Positions 28,632 through 38,730 of a stretch of DNA of 64,000 nt are shown here, in pieces; the stretch's first letter is position 1, and the number at the start of each line of letters is the position of its first letter. This DNA is from Rhodospirillales bacterium (GTDB lineage: Bacteria; Pseudomonadota; Alphaproteobacteria; Rhodospirillales; Thalassospiraceae): the NCBI GenBank assembly GCA_019634165.1, contig JAHQVT010000010.1, forward strand, positions 558,001-622,000. Direction: 5' to 3'. Both the position numbers and the translations under genes were made by a program. The notes below the pieces were generated by a model that made no database searches, was not told the origin of the DNA, and saw nothing but the letters and a program-made list of their open reading frames with translations.

Positions 28632-29228
28632 TCAAGCCCCACCGGCATCCGTATCGTTTGGATCAAGCCAACCGATATTTCCGTCGGTGCGACGGTACAC
28701 AACATTCAATCCGCCATGTTTACCATTCCGGAACATAAGCGCCGGAATATCCCCCAAGTCGAGCCGCATGACAGCTTCTCCAACAGAGAGCGTATCAATA
28801 CGATCGGGCGTTTCAGCAACAATCACCGGTTCATAGCCGTTTACCTGATTGTCATCCGAATGATCATCTTCTTCCTGTGCGATCACATAGTGAACCGCAT
28901 CAAGGCGAGCCTGCTCATGTTGGTCCCGGCTTGCGTGATGATCACGCAGGCGCCGTTTATAGCGCCGCAACTGCTTGGCCACTTTGTCGCAGGCGCTGTC
29001 AAAGGCTGGATAAACTTCATCCGCCGATGCCTTAGCCTGTACCATCATGCCCTTGCCAACATGGACCGAAATTTGCGTGTGATAGAGATGTGCCTGTTTG
29101 GTGATTGTCACCGTGGCTTCGATCGCGTGATCGAAATATTTCTCTACCGCAGGGTCCAAGGTCTCGACGACGTGCTCCCGAAGAGCGTTTCCTACGTCAA
29201 GTTGCTTACCGATAACCGTAATTTGCAT
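28632..29228 (-). CDS. hpf: Ribosome hibernation promoting factor, long form
   Basis: Long HPF dimerises 70S ribosomes into inactive 100S particles in stationary phase. The 198-residue protein has the N-terminal S30AE domain (about 1-100, beginning MQITVIGKQLDVGNALREHV), a charged linker and the C-terminal dimerisation domain (about 135-190, with MRLDLGDIPALMFRNGKHGG). It lies between rpoN and ptsN as in most proteobacteria. A sigma-70-like promoter is visible in the gap from rpoN, so it can be transcribed on its own. Confidence 0.95.
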   Translation of the reverse strand: MQITVIGKQLDVGNALREHVVETLDPAVEKYFDHAIEATVTITKQAHLYHTQISVHVGKGMMVQAKASADEVYPAFDSACDKVAKQLRRYKRRLRDHHASRDQHEQARLDAVHYVIAQEEDDHSDDNQVNGYEPVIVAETPDRIDTLSVGEAVMRLDLGDIPALMFRNGKHGGLNVVYRRTDGNIGWLDPNDTDAGGA

Positions 29229-29300
29229 GGATCGCCTATCCCTCTTTGAGTGACTTACCAGTACATATGGATGTTTGGAGCCCCTCAGTCAGGAGGGCGC

Positions 29301-29329
29301 ACCATATTCCCTCGTAATAGCCAAGTCAA
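29301..29329 (-). promoter_or_regulatory. Candidate sigma-70 promoter of hpf-ptsN
   Basis: On the minus strand TTGACT is followed after exactly 17 bases by TATGGT, which places the transcription start about 65 bases before hpf. The -35 matches 5 of 6 consensus bases and the -10 matches 4 of 6. Confidence 0.5.
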
Positions 29330-29390
29330 GATATGGGTATTCTACCTTAAATTACAGCACCTTATGGTGCATTTTTTGGGTAAAAAAGTG

Positions 29391-30977
29391 CTAGGAAGCA
29401 CGTGATTTTTTTTCGCGTCGACGCTGGACCGACGAAGGAATGCGCATCGCCTCGCGGTATTTTGCCACTGTTCGGCGGGCAATGTCGATGCCTTCCTTAC
29501 CAAGCAACTCGACGAGTTTGTCATCTGACAAAATCTTTTTCGGTTCTTCTTTATCGATCAATGACTTGATCCGATGGCGCACAGCTTCAGAAGAATAGGC
29601 ATCCCCACCATCTGAAGATGAGATCGCTGTGGTAAAGAAGTATTTTAGCTCAAACATGCCGCGCGGTGTCGCCATGAACTTGCCATTGGTGACACGTGAA
29701 ACCGTACTTTCATGCATGCCAATTGCTTCGGCAATGTCGCGCAGGATCAGTGGCCGCAAATGCGACACACCGTGGCTAAAGAATCCATCTTGCTGACGAA
29801 CAATTTCGCTCGCCACCTTCATAATCGTGGTCGCACGTTGATGCAGTGCCTTAACCAGCCAGTTGGCAGTTTGCAGCTTTTCGCTCATGAAACCGCGTTC
29901 TTCGCGATCCCGTAAACCGGACCCGATCTGGGCGACATATTCTTCATTCACCAAAACACGCGGAAGCGCTTCGGTATTCAGCTCCAAATGCCAATTGCCA
30001 TTGCCGGCTGCGCGCATCAAAACATCTGGAATAACCGGTGTTGCAACTTCACCATCGGCTGTTTTGCCCGGGCGTGGATCAAGGTTTTTAATCTCGGCGA
30101 TCATGTCATGCAGATCATCCGCATCAACGCCACACACCCGGCGCAACCGATCAAATTCGCGCTTTGCCAACAGATCAAGATTGGCCAGAAGAGCTGCCAT
30201 CGCCGGATCGTAACGGTTCAGGTCACGCAATTGCAGTTCAAGACATTCCGCCAGATCACGGGCGAATATCCCGACCGGATCGAACCCCTGCATAACGGTC
30301 AAAACGCGCTTAACATCGTCTATTGAGCATTCAAGTGCTTGTGAAACTTCGTCAAGTTCACCGCGTACATAGCCGTTCTCATCAAGCATATCGATCAGAT
30401 AACTGCCGATCATGCGCGATGACGCATCGGCAAAGGCAATATTCATCTGATCATCAAGTGATTGGCGCAGGGTTGCTTCGTCGGCAAGGGTTTGTTCAAG
30501 GCCGGGCAGATCATCACTGCTACCAGAACCCGAACCACCACCTGACCCGCCACCAGATCCACCGCTGTAAGGTGCGGAATAATCGTGATTGCCCGCAACC
30601 GGTTCACCATTGCGCGAAATTTCGCCTTCACCGCCATAGAGCGCATCGCTCGATACATCAAGCGGGCCATCGTCGCCGCCCATGGTTTCACTGGCGGTCA
30701 GACGATCCGTACCAAACTGGTCGTCGCGATCGGTAAAATTGTCCGCAGATCGGCTATCGATGCCCTCATCGCCATTGCCAACTGCCCCATCGCCAGTTTC
30801 AGCATAGGTCTGACCGGGATCAGCCCGCTCAAGCAACGGATTTTCCAGAAGCTCACTGTCAATGAAATTGGATAGCTCAATATTATTGAATTGCAGCAGT
30901 TTAATCGCCTGCTGCAGCTGGGGCGTCATGACAAGTGACTGGGACTGACGTAAATCCAGCCGCGCCTTCAGGGCCAT
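29391..30977 (-). CDS. rpoN: RNA polymerase sigma-54 factor
   Basis: RpoN directs polymerase to -24/-12 promoters that need enhancer-binding activators. The 528-residue protein has the glutamine-rich region I (QSQSLVMTPQLQQAIKLLQF), a long acidic region II, the core-binding domain, the helix-turn-helix (IGMHESTVSRVTNGK) and the RpoN box (ARRTVAKYREAM, near the C-terminus). Region II contains an unusual glycine/serine run (about residues 143-158). It follows lptB and precedes hpf-ptsN, the standard proteobacterial order. Confidence 0.97.
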   Translation of the reverse strand: MALKARLDLRQSQSLVMTPQLQQAIKLLQFNNIELSNFIDSELLENPLLERADPGQTYAETGDGAVGNGDEGIDSRSADNFTDRDDQFGTDRLTASETMGGDDGPLDVSSDALYGGEGEISRNGEPVAGNHDYSAPYSGGSGGGSGGGSGSGSSDDLPGLEQTLADEATLRQSLDDQMNIAFADASSRMIGSYLIDMLDENGYVRGELDEVSQALECSIDDVKRVLTVMQGFDPVGIFARDLAECLELQLRDLNRYDPAMAALLANLDLLAKREFDRLRRVCGVDADDLHDMIAEIKNLDPRPGKTADGEVATPVIPDVLMRAAGNGNWHLELNTEALPRVLVNEEYVAQIGSGLRDREERGFMSEKLQTANWLVKALHQRATTIMKVASEIVRQQDGFFSHGVSHLRPLILRDIAEAIGMHESTVSRVTNGKFMATPRGMFELKYFFTTAISSSDGGDAYSSEAVRHRIKSLIDKEEPKKILSDDKLVELLGKEGIDIARRTVAKYREAMRIPSSVQRRREKKSRAS

Positions 30978-31041
30978 TTATGCACTACCCCGTGTCAATC
31001 CGAACTTCCCCCAAGACTGGTATCTTTGTCCGGTGTCTTTA

Positions 31042-31869
31042 TCAAAGGCTGAAACGATCACCCAGATAAACCCTTCTAACATCGTCATTTCTGACGATCT
31101 CATCAGGACCACCTTCCATCAAAACCCGACCATCATGCAAAATATATGCCCGGTCGATAATATCTAGAGTTTCGCGCACATTGTGGTCAGTAATCAAGAC
31201 CCCAATGCCACGATCTTTCAAATGACGGACAAGATCACGGATATCACCCACTGCAATCGGGTCAATCCCGGCCAGTGGTTCGTCAAGGAGAACGAAGTTT
31301 GGATGGGCCGCAAGAGCGCGGGCAATCTCGCAACGACGGCGTTCCCCGCCCGACAGGGCAAGAGCCGGTGTGCGTCTTAGATGCTCGATCGCAAATTCGG
31401 CCAGAAGGTCTTCAAGATTCTGTTCGCGCTTAATACGGTCATCTTCGACCACTTCAAGAACAGCCATGATATTCTGTTCAACCGTCATGCCCCGAAAAAT
31501 CGATGCTTCCTGAGGCAAATAGCCGATTCCCATGCGTGCGCGCTGATACATTGGCATCATCGTGATATCGCGCCCATCAAGCGATATGCTGCCGCGATCC
31601 GGGGAAATCAAACCGGTAATGATATAAAAACTGGTGGTTTTGCCGGCACCGTTCGGGCCCAAAAGACCAACAGCCTCACCGCGCTGAACCGATATGGAAA
31701 CGTCTTTAAGCACCGGGCGCTTCTTGAAACTTTTACCAAGATTATGCGCTACAAGGCCTTTATTGGCACTGATCAGACGCGGACCACCTGCTGCGGATGT
31801 TTGCGCACCACCAGATATGGCAGTCGCTTTTGGACCGTCGGATTTTCCGCTTTTGCGCGACCAGAACAA
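31042..31869 (-). CDS. lptB: LPS export ABC transporter ATP-binding protein LptB
   Basis: LptB is the ATPase that with LptF/LptG extracts lipopolysaccharide from the inner membrane. The 275-residue protein has Walker [10 protein letters not shown], signature LSGGERRR, Walker [15 protein letters not shown] and switch histidine ITDHNVRET, the last two typical of LptB. It carries an N-terminal extension of about 37 residues rich in G, S and A. The start is TTG with GAGGAAAGG upstream, 15 bases after the lptA stop. Confidence 0.95.
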   Translation of the reverse strand: MFWSRKSGKSDGPKATAISGGAQTSAAGGPRLISANKGLVAHNLGKSFKKRPVLKDVSISVQRGEAVGLLGPNGAGKTTSFYIITGLISPDRGSISLDGRDITMMPMYQRARMGIGYLPQEASIFRGMTVEQNIMAVLEVVEDDRIKREQNLEDLLAEFAIEHLRRTPALALSGGERRRCEIARALAAHPNFVLLDEPLAGIDPIAVGDIRDLVRHLKDRGIGVLITDHNVRETLDIIDRAYILHDGRVLMEGGPDEIVRNDDVRRVYLGDRFSL

Positions 31870-31884
31870 ATTACCGACCTTTCC

Positions 31885-32763
31885 TCAGTTACCGGTCCCG
31901 GCATTGGCCGGGTTGTTATTTTCATCTTTTTCAGGAACCAGAAGGCCACGGACACGGGATTTGCCACCGCCATTGCCATCTGCAGTCAGGCGACTGACCC
32001 CGGTATTCAGGTCAACCACGGCACGATCTCCGTTTAACTGGTTCTCGCCGCGCGTGATCTTAACCGATCCAATCAAGGTCGCGATACCTGTTTTCGCATC
32101 ATATACGCCCTGATCCCCGACAACAAAGTCGGTTGAGGTGCGAATATTCACATTCCCCTGCCCGTCGATACGGCTTAATTCGTTTGCGCCACCTTCGGCG
32201 GCATCAAAACGGGCAGTCAAAGTATCACCGCGCAAAGTGCGATCTTGTGAAATTGCGACCGCATCACCACGGGCAACAGCAATACGTTTGGTTTCCCAGT
32301 ATTCCAGACTGTCACGCGCCGTCAGTGTTTCTTTCGGCGTCGTGTATTTCAAATTCTCGCCGGTCAGAACAACCACAGATTCGTCGATGTCATAGACCGC
32401 TTTGTCCCCGGTTGCGACATCCGTATCGGATGACAGTTTGACATTCCCAGTCGCGATAATGCGGTAAATCTCGCTATTGCCATTACGGTCCCGATAAAGC
32501 GCTTGAAGTTCGTCGGCATCAACACGCGATGTGCCGCGTTTGGCCACCGCATTGCCGCGCGCAATCAGGATTTGCTCATTGCGGCGCCATTCAATGCCAT
32601 TATCGGATTCAACTTCCAACCCGCCTGCGCCATTTTGCGCCAAGCCCAATGGATCTGCCTGTACCGCAGTTGGCAGGCCATAAAGCCCCAATGCAGCACA
32701 TCCAAGCAGCATTGCCACCAGAACCTTGCCGGTTTTTTGGGTCAGAAGCGGCATCGCGATCAT
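31885..32763 (-). CDS. lptA: LPS transport periplasmic protein LptA
   Basis: LptA forms the periplasmic beta-jellyroll bridge that carries LPS to the outer membrane. The 292-residue protein has a signal peptide (to about residue 36, ending TAVQADP) and two stretches of OstA-type repeats with alternating strands (QILIARGNAVAKRG, IIATGNVKLSSDTDVATGDKA and later IATLIGSVKITRGENQLNG). The C-terminal 40 residues are polar. The ATG overlaps the lptC stop codon (ATGA), so the two are coupled. It is longer than E. coli LptA (185), as in other alphaproteobacteria. Confidence 0.9.
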   Translation of the reverse strand: MIAMPLLTQKTGKVLVAMLLGCAALGLYGLPTAVQADPLGLAQNGAGGLEVESDNGIEWRRNEQILIARGNAVAKRGTSRVDADELQALYRDRNGNSEIYRIIATGNVKLSSDTDVATGDKAVYDIDESVVVLTGENLKYTTPKETLTARDSLEYWETKRIAVARGDAVAISQDRTLRGDTLTARFDAAEGGANELSRIDGQGNVNIRTSTDFVVGDQGVYDAKTGIATLIGSVKITRGENQLNGDRAVVDLNTGVSRLTADGNGGGKSRVRGLLVPEKDENNNPANAGTGN

Positions 32764-33467
32764 GACTTCCCTTTCAATGCGCTATCGAAAATCACCAGAT
32801 GGGATTTCCCCAAAAAGCGGATAACCGCCCCTTTATCTTCAAGTTCGAACCCGGAATCAGATTTGATGGTGCCAAACGGTCCTTGCCCATTCACCGGAAC
32901 ATCCCCGCTGGCATTGCCCAAATTCATTTCGACTTCAGCTTCTTCTGTATGAATTTCAAAGCCGTTATCGTGATACATGTTTACCGTTCCAACAAGGTCG
33001 AGCATACCGTCAACTTCGGTATAGAAACCTTCATTCGCGGTAAGCGCAATCCAGGAACCATCAGCAAGCGTAATATCAGCTTGTGGTGCATCAAGATAAA
33101 CATGGTCGCTGCGCCCCGCAGCTTCGGGGGCTTCAACCGCTTCACGCGCGGTAACGGTAAATGGCTGTCGCTTGCCATCCACGCCAAAAAAGCGCGGATT
33201 GCTCATGGCAACATTTTCCATCAAGTCTTCAGGTGAGGTCGAAAATCCAAGCCGAAAGCCGCTATCCTGAACCTGTTCGATCTGTGGCCACAAAACCACC
33301 AATGCCATCAAGGTCAGTGCAATCAGCGGCAAAACGAATTTCAGCAATGTCACAATGACCCGTCGGAACGGATTAAAGCCCACATGACGCCGACCAGAAG
33401 GCAACCGGTCGCGCGAAAGGCCTTTCGCCTCGCGTGTTTCGACCTTTGAGGTGCCTTCAGCGCTCAT
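32760..33467 (-). CDS. lptC: LPS export system protein LptC
   Basis: LptC is a bitopic inner-membrane protein that passes LPS from LptBFG to LptA. The 235-residue protein has a basic N-terminus, one membrane helix (LLKFVLPLIALTLMALVVL, about residues 40-60) and a periplasmic domain of beta strands including the LptC-like PQADITLADGSWIAL and NMYHDNGFEIHTEEAEV. It starts two bases after kdsD and overlaps lptA, so kdsD, lptC and lptA form one tight unit. E. coli kdsC, normally between kdsD and lptC, is absent. Confidence 0.9.
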   Translation of the reverse strand: MSAEGTSKVETREAKGLSRDRLPSGRRHVGFNPFRRVIVTLLKFVLPLIALTLMALVVLWPQIEQVQDSGFRLGFSTSPEDLMENVAMSNPRFFGVDGKRQPFTVTAREAVEAPEAAGRSDHVYLDAPQADITLADGSWIALTANEGFYTEVDGMLDLVGTVNMYHDNGFEIHTEEAEVEMNLGNASGDVPVNGQGPFGTIKSDSGFELEDKGAVIRFLGKSHLVIFDSALKGKS

Positions 33468-33469
33468 TC

Positions 33470-34492
33470 TTATGCCACTCCTGAACGCAACAGGTCATGG
33501 ATATGAACAAGCCCGGCAGGCACACCGGCATCATCAAGAACGAACAATGCGGTAATGCTGCGATCATTCATAATGGCAAGAGCCTCGACCGCAAGTGCAC
33601 CTTCATGGGTGACTTTCGGGCCGGTGGTCATGACATCAGTGACCTTCATCGCCACCAGATTATCGGCCATATGACGGCGCAAATCGCCATCGGTCACAAT
33701 GCCGATCAACTCGCCCTTATCCCCCAGAACCCCGACACAGCCAAATGACCGGCTGGTCATGGTTACCAAGGCCTCGGACATCAGCGCATCTTTGGCAACC
33801 AATGGCAGGTCATCCGCCCCATGCATAACATCGCGAACATGCAGCAATCGCTGACCAAGTTTGCCACCGGGATGGAAAATTTTGAAATCTTCGGCCGAAA
33901 ACCCGCGACGCTCCATCAAGGTCACCGCCAGCGCATCGGCCAAGGCCAGCATCGCGGTGGTCGAGGTCGTCGGCGCCTGTTTGTTCGGGCAAGCTTCCGG
34001 ACTTGCCGGCAGCACAAGCGGACAATCGGACTGTTTGGCAAGCGAGCTTTCCGGTTTGCGGGTCATGCCGATCAGCGGCACATTAAAACGCCGCGTAAAG
34101 GCGATAATATCGGAAAGTTCGGGGGTTTCACCGGAATTGGACAAGGCCAGAACCGCATCATCCTTGCCAATCATACCCAGATCGCCATGGCTTGCTTCGG
34201 CCGGATGAACAAAGAAAGACGGCGTTCCGGTCGAGGCAAAGGTCGCGGCGATCTTTTTGGCGATATGACCGCTTTTGCCCATACCCGTTACCACCAGCCG
34301 GCCCTTGAGGCCTTCGATCAGATTGATCGCATCGCAAAACTCGCCATTCAGCGAGTCCGCAAGTTCACGAAGGGCGGTTGCTTCAATATCAAGAACCCGG
34401 CGCGCAATCGCAAGGTCGGCATCAGTTGCCGGTGCCGGAGCATTTTTCAAGTCTGGGGTCACTGTCATCTGTTTCTTGTTTACGTTTCCCAC
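33470..34492 (-). CDS. kdsD: Arabinose-5-phosphate isomerase (KpsF/GutQ family)
   Basis: The enzyme interconverts ribulose 5-phosphate and arabinose 5-phosphate, the first step toward KDO for lipopolysaccharide. The 340-residue protein has an N-terminal SIS domain (RLVVTGMGKSGHIAKKIAAT, then VHPAEASHGDLGM and LSNSGETPEL) and two C-terminal CBS domains (VRDVMHGADDLP and VTDVMTTGPKV). The listed start is GTG; an ATG eight codons in (34468) is an alternative and neither has a clear ribosome-binding site. It lies between rnd and lptC in the same transcription direction. Confidence 0.95.
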   Translation of the reverse strand: MGNVNKKQMTVTPDLKNAPAPATDADLAIARRVLDIEATALRELADSLNGEFCDAINLIEGLKGRLVVTGMGKSGHIAKKIAATFASTGTPSFFVHPAEASHGDLGMIGKDDAVLALSNSGETPELSDIIAFTRRFNVPLIGMTRKPESSLAKQSDCPLVLPASPEACPNKQAPTTSTTAMLALADALAVTLMERRGFSAEDFKIFHPGGKLGQRLLHVRDVMHGADDLPLVAKDALMSEALVTMTSRSFGCVGVLGDKGELIGIVTDGDLRRHMADNLVAMKVTDVMTTGPKVTHEGALAVEALAIMNDRSITALFVLDDAGVPAGLVHIHDLLRSGVA

Positions 34493-34607
34493 CCGGAAGT
34501 AAGGCGTTCCGACCTTTATGCAAGATTATTAAGCCAAAACTATGAACCCAGCGGATGTGGGGGTCAATTCCCTAACACATCCAATCTTCACAGGCGGTTA
34601 AACGTTC

Positions 34608-35222
34608 TTAGGAATGGGCAAAAATATCGGTGTCTTCCCAACCGGCCAAATCAAGGCTCGCGCGCATTGGCAGGAAGTCAAAACAGGCCTGCGCCATCTC
34701 GGTCCGCCCTTCACGGGCCAGACGACGATCAAGCTCTTCGCGCGCCTTGTGCAGATACAAAACGTCAGACGCGGCATAATCGATCTGTTCTTGGGAAAGC
34801 TCGGGCGCACCCCAGTCAGAACTTTGCTGCTGCTTTGAAATCTCAACACCGACAGTCTCGCGCAAGACGTCTTTCAGACCATGGCGGTCGGTATAGGTAC
34901 GGATCAGCTTGGAAGCGATTTTGGTGCAATAAACCGGCGCACAGCGCACACCGAGATACTTGTCCATCACGGCAATATCAAACCGGCCAAAATGAAACAG
35001 CTTCAGAACACTGTCATCGGCCAGAAGTTTCTTCAAATTCGGTGCGCTGTAATCTTCCCCATCGAACTTGACCAGATGGGCATTGCCATCGCCGCTTGAA
35101 AGCTGCACGACACATAAACGGTCGCGGTGCGGGTTCAGGCCCATGGTCTCGCTGTCGATTGCCACAACCTTACCAAGGTCAAGGTCGTCCGGCAGATCTC
35201 CGAGATGGAGGAAATTGGTCAT
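34608..35222 (-). CDS. rnd: Ribonuclease D, short single-domain form
   Basis: RNase D is a 3'-5' exoribonuclease that trims tRNA 3' ends. The 204-residue protein contains only the DEDDy exonuclease domain: VAIDSETMGLN (D and E), FHFGRFDIAVMD (D) and YAASDVLYL (Y and D). The HRDC domains of E. coli RNase D are missing, as is usual for the alphaproteobacterial form. The ATG at 35222 was chosen over an upstream in-frame start because the family begins just before LGDLPDD. It is the first gene of the kdsD-lpt-rpoN run and lies next to tRNA-Leu, which may be coincidental. Confidence 0.92.
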   Translation of the reverse strand: MTNFLHLGDLPDDLDLGKVVAIDSETMGLNPHRDRLCVVQLSSGDGNAHLVKFDGEDYSAPNLKKLLADDSVLKLFHFGRFDIAVMDKYLGVRCAPVYCTKIASKLIRTYTDRHGLKDVLRETVGVEISKQQQSSDWGAPELSQEQIDYAASDVLYLHKAREELDRRLAREGRTEMAQACFDFLPMRASLDLAGWEDTDIFAHS

Positions 35223-35367
35223 CGCGATGCTCCGAATATTGAGGATTTGCCTTGTCTTAACACAGCAAATCCCGCATCGCGACGCAAAAGTCATGCCATT
35301 TGCGGGGTTTTTCGAACGTTTGCTTGGGTTTCAATGACAAACGCAATCAAATTGCCCCAAAACGACA

Positions 35368-35399
35368 ATACCCCAGCACATCATAAATGTGCTGGGGTA

Positions 35400-35400
<1 letters not shown>
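35368..35400 (-). terminator. Terminator hairpin abutting the tRNA-Leu 3' end
   Basis: A 14-bp perfect stem (ATACCCCAGCACAT/ATGTGCTGGGGTAT) closes a 5-base loop. Its 5' arm on the minus strand begins at the last base of the tRNA CCA end. GTTTT follows a few bases later on the minus strand. Confidence 0.75.
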
Positions 35401-35486
<86 letters not shown>

Positions 35487-35652
35487 ATAGGGGCATCTGG
35501 TTTGTTCGGCGGAACCCGCCGGAACGGGGCGGAATATACGCGGTCAGCTTGAAGTGTCAACCACCTTTTTGATGGTTTGGTGAAACTTCAACGCCGCCAA
35601 TGATGTTGATCCGAAAACATACGGGTTTTCTTGGGTTTTGGCCGTTTTACGA

Positions 35653-36861
35653 TCACGCCGATTGGTCGAATAAATAGGCCAATACACCGTTCAAACGGTT
35701 CCGTCCCTGTTGGGTTGCGCGCAAGCCTGAAGAATCACAGACCAGATCACCCGATACAATCAAGGTTTCCAACCGCTCCGAATCAAGCACATCGCGCGGG
35801 GCTTTGCCGATAATCCGATCAAACCGCGATACCGGAATGGCTTCATTCAGGCGCAAGCCCATCATCACCATTTCAAGCAGGCGTTCACGGGATTCAAGAA
35901 CGGTTTCTTCCTGTGTGCCGTGACCGTGTTTTTCCACCCGATCAAGCCAGATATCGGGTGCGCGATGACGGCGCACCGCCATTGGGACCGTGCTGCCATC
36001 TGGTTGAATAACCGCTTCGCGGCCATGTGCCCCCGGCCCGATCCCAAGATAGTCACCATAGCGCCAATAAACCAGATTATGGCGGCTTTCCTGCGCCGGT
36101 TTGGCATGATTGGACACCTCGTAGCAGCCATATCCGGCCGCACTGGTTTCTTCCTGGGTGATTTCGTAAAGTTCGGTCGCCAGGTCTTCGTCAGGCACAA
36201 CAAGATCACCGCGCTGATGCAGGGTATAAAACTGCGTGCCCGGCTCGATCGTCAGTTGATAAAGCGAGATATGACCATTGGCGATATCAAGCCCTTCGCG
36301 AAGTTCACGTCGCCATGCCTTGGGATCATGTTCCGGGCGGGCATAGATCAGATCAAATGAAAACCGGTCAAACACGGTGGTCGCAACGTCCAAGGCACGC
36401 AAAGCTTCCTTGGCACTATGCACACGTCCCAAAAACTTTAAATCACGGTCATTAAGCGCCTGAATGCCAATGGAAACCCGGTTGATGCCATTTGCGGCAA
36501 AGGCCGAAAAACGATCAATCTCGACCGTGCCCGGATTGGCTTCGAGCGTGATTTCAAGATCGTCGGTTACTTTCCAAAACGTCTTGATATCGGCAATCAG
36601 CGCACCCGCCGTTTCCGGGTCCATCAAGGATGGCGTGCCACCCCCAAAGAACACTGACCCTACCGTGCGCCCCGGATGGCGCGCAGCACCCGCAGCCAAT
36701 TCAGCACGCAGCGCCTTGCGCCAGCGGACATGATCAACACTGTTGGACACATGACTGTTGAAATCGCAATAAGGGCATTTCGACAGGCAAAACGGCCAGT
36801 GGATATAAATGCCAAATGGCACAGTTTCGGCCATGGTGGCGGACACAATAGGTGCGGACAC
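35653..36861 (-). CDS. hemW: Radical SAM heme chaperone HemW
   Basis: HemW is a radical-SAM protein of the HemN family that binds and transfers heme and lacks coproporphyrinogen oxidase activity. The 402-residue protein has the 4Fe-4S cysteines C-x3-C-x2-C in HWPFCLSKCPYCDFNS (about residues 21-36), the GGGTPSLM motif and a C-terminal winged-helix HemN-like domain. The four-cysteine signature used by true HemN is not present, supporting HemW. The listed start is GTG; an ATG at residue 10 is equally possible. It follows rdgB, and rph-rdgB-hemW is a common alphaproteobacterial run. Confidence 0.9.
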   Translation of the reverse strand: MSAPIVSATMAETVPFGIYIHWPFCLSKCPYCDFNSHVSNSVDHVRWRKALRAELAAGAARHPGRTVGSVFFGGGTPSLMDPETAGALIADIKTFWKVTDDLEITLEANPGTVEIDRFSAFAANGINRVSIGIQALNDRDLKFLGRVHSAKEALRALDVATTVFDRFSFDLIYARPEHDPKAWRRELREGLDIANGHISLYQLTIEPGTQFYTLHQRGDLVVPDEDLATELYEITQEETSAAGYGCYEVSNHAKPAQESRHNLVYWRYGDYLGIGPGAHGREAVIQPDGSTVPMAVRRHRAPDIWLDRVEKHGHGTQEETVLESRERLLEMVMMGLRLNEAIPVSRFDRIIGKAPRDVLDSERLETLIVSGDLVCDSSGLRATQQGRNRLNGVLAYLFDQSA

Positions 36862-36977
36862 GCGGAACTCGATCTCGATTACGGGAAGTTACAGCCTCAA
36901 AGTAACACGCACCGCCGATAATCACATCAGCGATGCGTGCATGGGTTCAATGCAGGCAATATGAGCTTGCAGAAGAC

Positions 36978-37574
36978 TTACCCGAAGCAGGCCTTGACCA
37001 ACTGGGCAAAAGCATCGGCACGGTGGCTCATTTCATGCTTTTTGGTCGGGTCCATTTCGCCAAAGGTTTCGTCATAGCCTTTGGGTTGGAAAATCGGGTC
37101 ATAGCCAAACCCGTGACGCCCCCGTTTCGGCCAAACGATTTCGCCATCCACCTTACCTTCGAAATTTTCAACATGGCCATCGGGCCACGCCAAAGACAGC
37201 GCACAGATAAAGGATGCCCGACGGTCGGGGTGGTTTCCAATACCGTTTTGGACCTTTTCCATCGCCATGTCGAAATCCTTGTCCGGCCCGGCCCAGCGCG
37301 CGGAATAAATTCCCGGCGCACCATCAAGGGCCGATACCGCAAGGCCGCTATCATCGGCCAAAGCCGGCAAGTTCGCGCCCTTGGCTGCTGCCATTGATTT
37401 TAGCTGCGCATTGCCGATGAAGGTTTTTTCGGTTTCTTCGGGTTCAGGAAGATCAAGATCACCCGCCGAAAAGACTTCGATCCCGAAAGGTGCGAGAAGC
37501 GCGCCAATTTCCTTGATCTTGCCTTTGTTGTGACTGGCTATAACGAGTTTTTTTTCCGTAAAGCGACGGGCCAT
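36978..37574 (-). CDS. rdgB: dITP/XTP pyrophosphatase (non-canonical purine NTPase)
   Basis: RdgB hydrolyses dITP, ITP and XTP to keep deaminated purines out of DNA and RNA. The 198-residue protein matches the HAM1 family: [15 protein letters not shown] near the N-terminus, [25 protein letters not shown] (read as two adjoining motifs about residues 70-95), and [18 protein letters not shown] with SHRADAF near the end. The ATG is preceded by AGGCAG. It lies 150 bp downstream of rph. Confidence 0.95.
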   Translation of the reverse strand: MARRFTEKKLVIASHNKGKIKEIGALLAPFGIEVFSAGDLDLPEPEETEKTFIGNAQLKSMAAAKGANLPALADDSGLAVSALDGAPGIYSARWAGPDKDFDMAMEKVQNGIGNHPDRRASFICALSLAWPDGHVENFEGKVDGEIVWPKRGRHGFGYDPIFQPKGYDETFGEMDPTKKHEMSHRADAFAQLVKACFG

Positions 37575-37724
37575 GTGTCTGCCTGAAAGCGATTTTAATT
37601 AAAGAGTTAGATCAGAATAAGGTTCTTGAGATTCGTTTCATGCTGAGCCGAAAATGGTTGGTCACGAGAACCGAAGCGCAGTTACCCGCCATTTGCAGGC
37701 CAGCATGGGACGAAGACCTGAACC

Positions 37725-38441
37725 TTAAAGGCCAAGTGCCTCGCGTTGTTTCGCAAACAATTCTTTGCAGCCTTTTTCAGCCAAAGCGAACATCTGATCA
37801 TAGGCAGCGCGATCAAACGGAACGTCTTCGGCAGTTGCCTGTACTTCAACAATGCCGCCATTTCCGGCCAGAACAAAGTTGGCATCGGCGCCGGCATTAC
37901 TGTCTTCGGCGTAATCAAGATCAAGGACTGCTTCGCCGTTATAAATGCCGCACGAAATGGCTGCGACCGGCTGAGTGAACGGGATTTCCTTGATCAGGCC
38001 AAGGCGACGGACACCCTGAAACGCCAGATGGGCAGCAACATAAGCACCGGTAATTGATGCGGTGCGCGTCCCACCGTCAGCCTGAATGACATCGCAGTCC
38101 AGACGCATCTGCATTTCGCCCATCACCTTCATGTCGGTAACCGCACGAATCGACCGCCCAATCAGGCGCTGAATTTCCTGCGTCCGGCCAGACTGACCGC
38201 CACGGGCAGCTTCGCGGTTCATGCGCGAATCGGTGGCACGCGGCAACATGCCGTATTCGGCGGTGATCCAGCCTTTGCCGGAATTGCGCATCCAGCCCGG
38301 AACTTTATCTTCGACCGTTGCGGTACATATAACGTGCGTGTCCCCAAACTTGATCATGCAGGAACCTTCGGCATATTTGGAAATACCGGTTTCAATTGAA
38401 ACGTCGCGAAGCTGATCAGCGGAACGGCCGGATGGGCGCAT
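37725..38441 (-). CDS. rph: Ribonuclease PH
   Basis: RNase PH is a phosphate-dependent 3'-5' exoribonuclease that matures tRNA and degrades structured RNA. The 238-residue protein has the family start [14 protein letters not shown], the phosphate-binding [20 protein letters not shown] region (Arg-rich, about residues 75-93), the conserved IGRSIRAV and [16 protein letters not shown]. The ATG at 38441 was chosen because it fits the family exactly, although the frame continues 32 codons upstream. It is divergent from hrcA with about 290 bp between. Confidence 0.96.
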   Translation of the reverse strand: MRPSGRSADQLRDVSIETGISKYAEGSCMIKFGDTHVICTATVEDKVPGWMRNSGKGWITAEYGMLPRATDSRMNREAARGGQSGRTQEIQRLIGRSIRAVTDMKVMGEMQMRLDCDVIQADGGTRTASITGAYVAAHLAFQGVRRLGLIKEIPFTQPVAAISCGIYNGEAVLDLDYAEDSNAGADANFVLAGNGGIVEVQATAEDVPFDRAAYDQMFALAEKGCKELFAKQREALGL

Positions 38442-38730
38442 GGGTGGGAACCTCTTGGTTGTCTGTATGGTATCCGTACAAAGGGCACGAATACAAACTG
38501 TCTGAAATTTGGCCCAAAGTAAGATGACACCCGCCAAAGGTCCAGCAGTTTCCCCGTCTGAATTCAGACGATTCGTTGAATGCGAAACCCTGTTTTCAAA
38601 CCAAGTCGTTGAATCAAGTCGCGCTTCATATGATTGGGTAAGACCGGTGCGATTGACGCAGTGCCCTTGCCTGACTAAATTCCCAAGGCAACTTCAATAC
38701 TGATTTGCTTAAACCGGTTGGCACGTAAAC

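Noticed and set aside
33821..35071. A 416-codon plus-strand frame across kdsD and rnd
   Set aside because: It is antisense to two clear genes and its product is arginine- and serine-rich without domain features.
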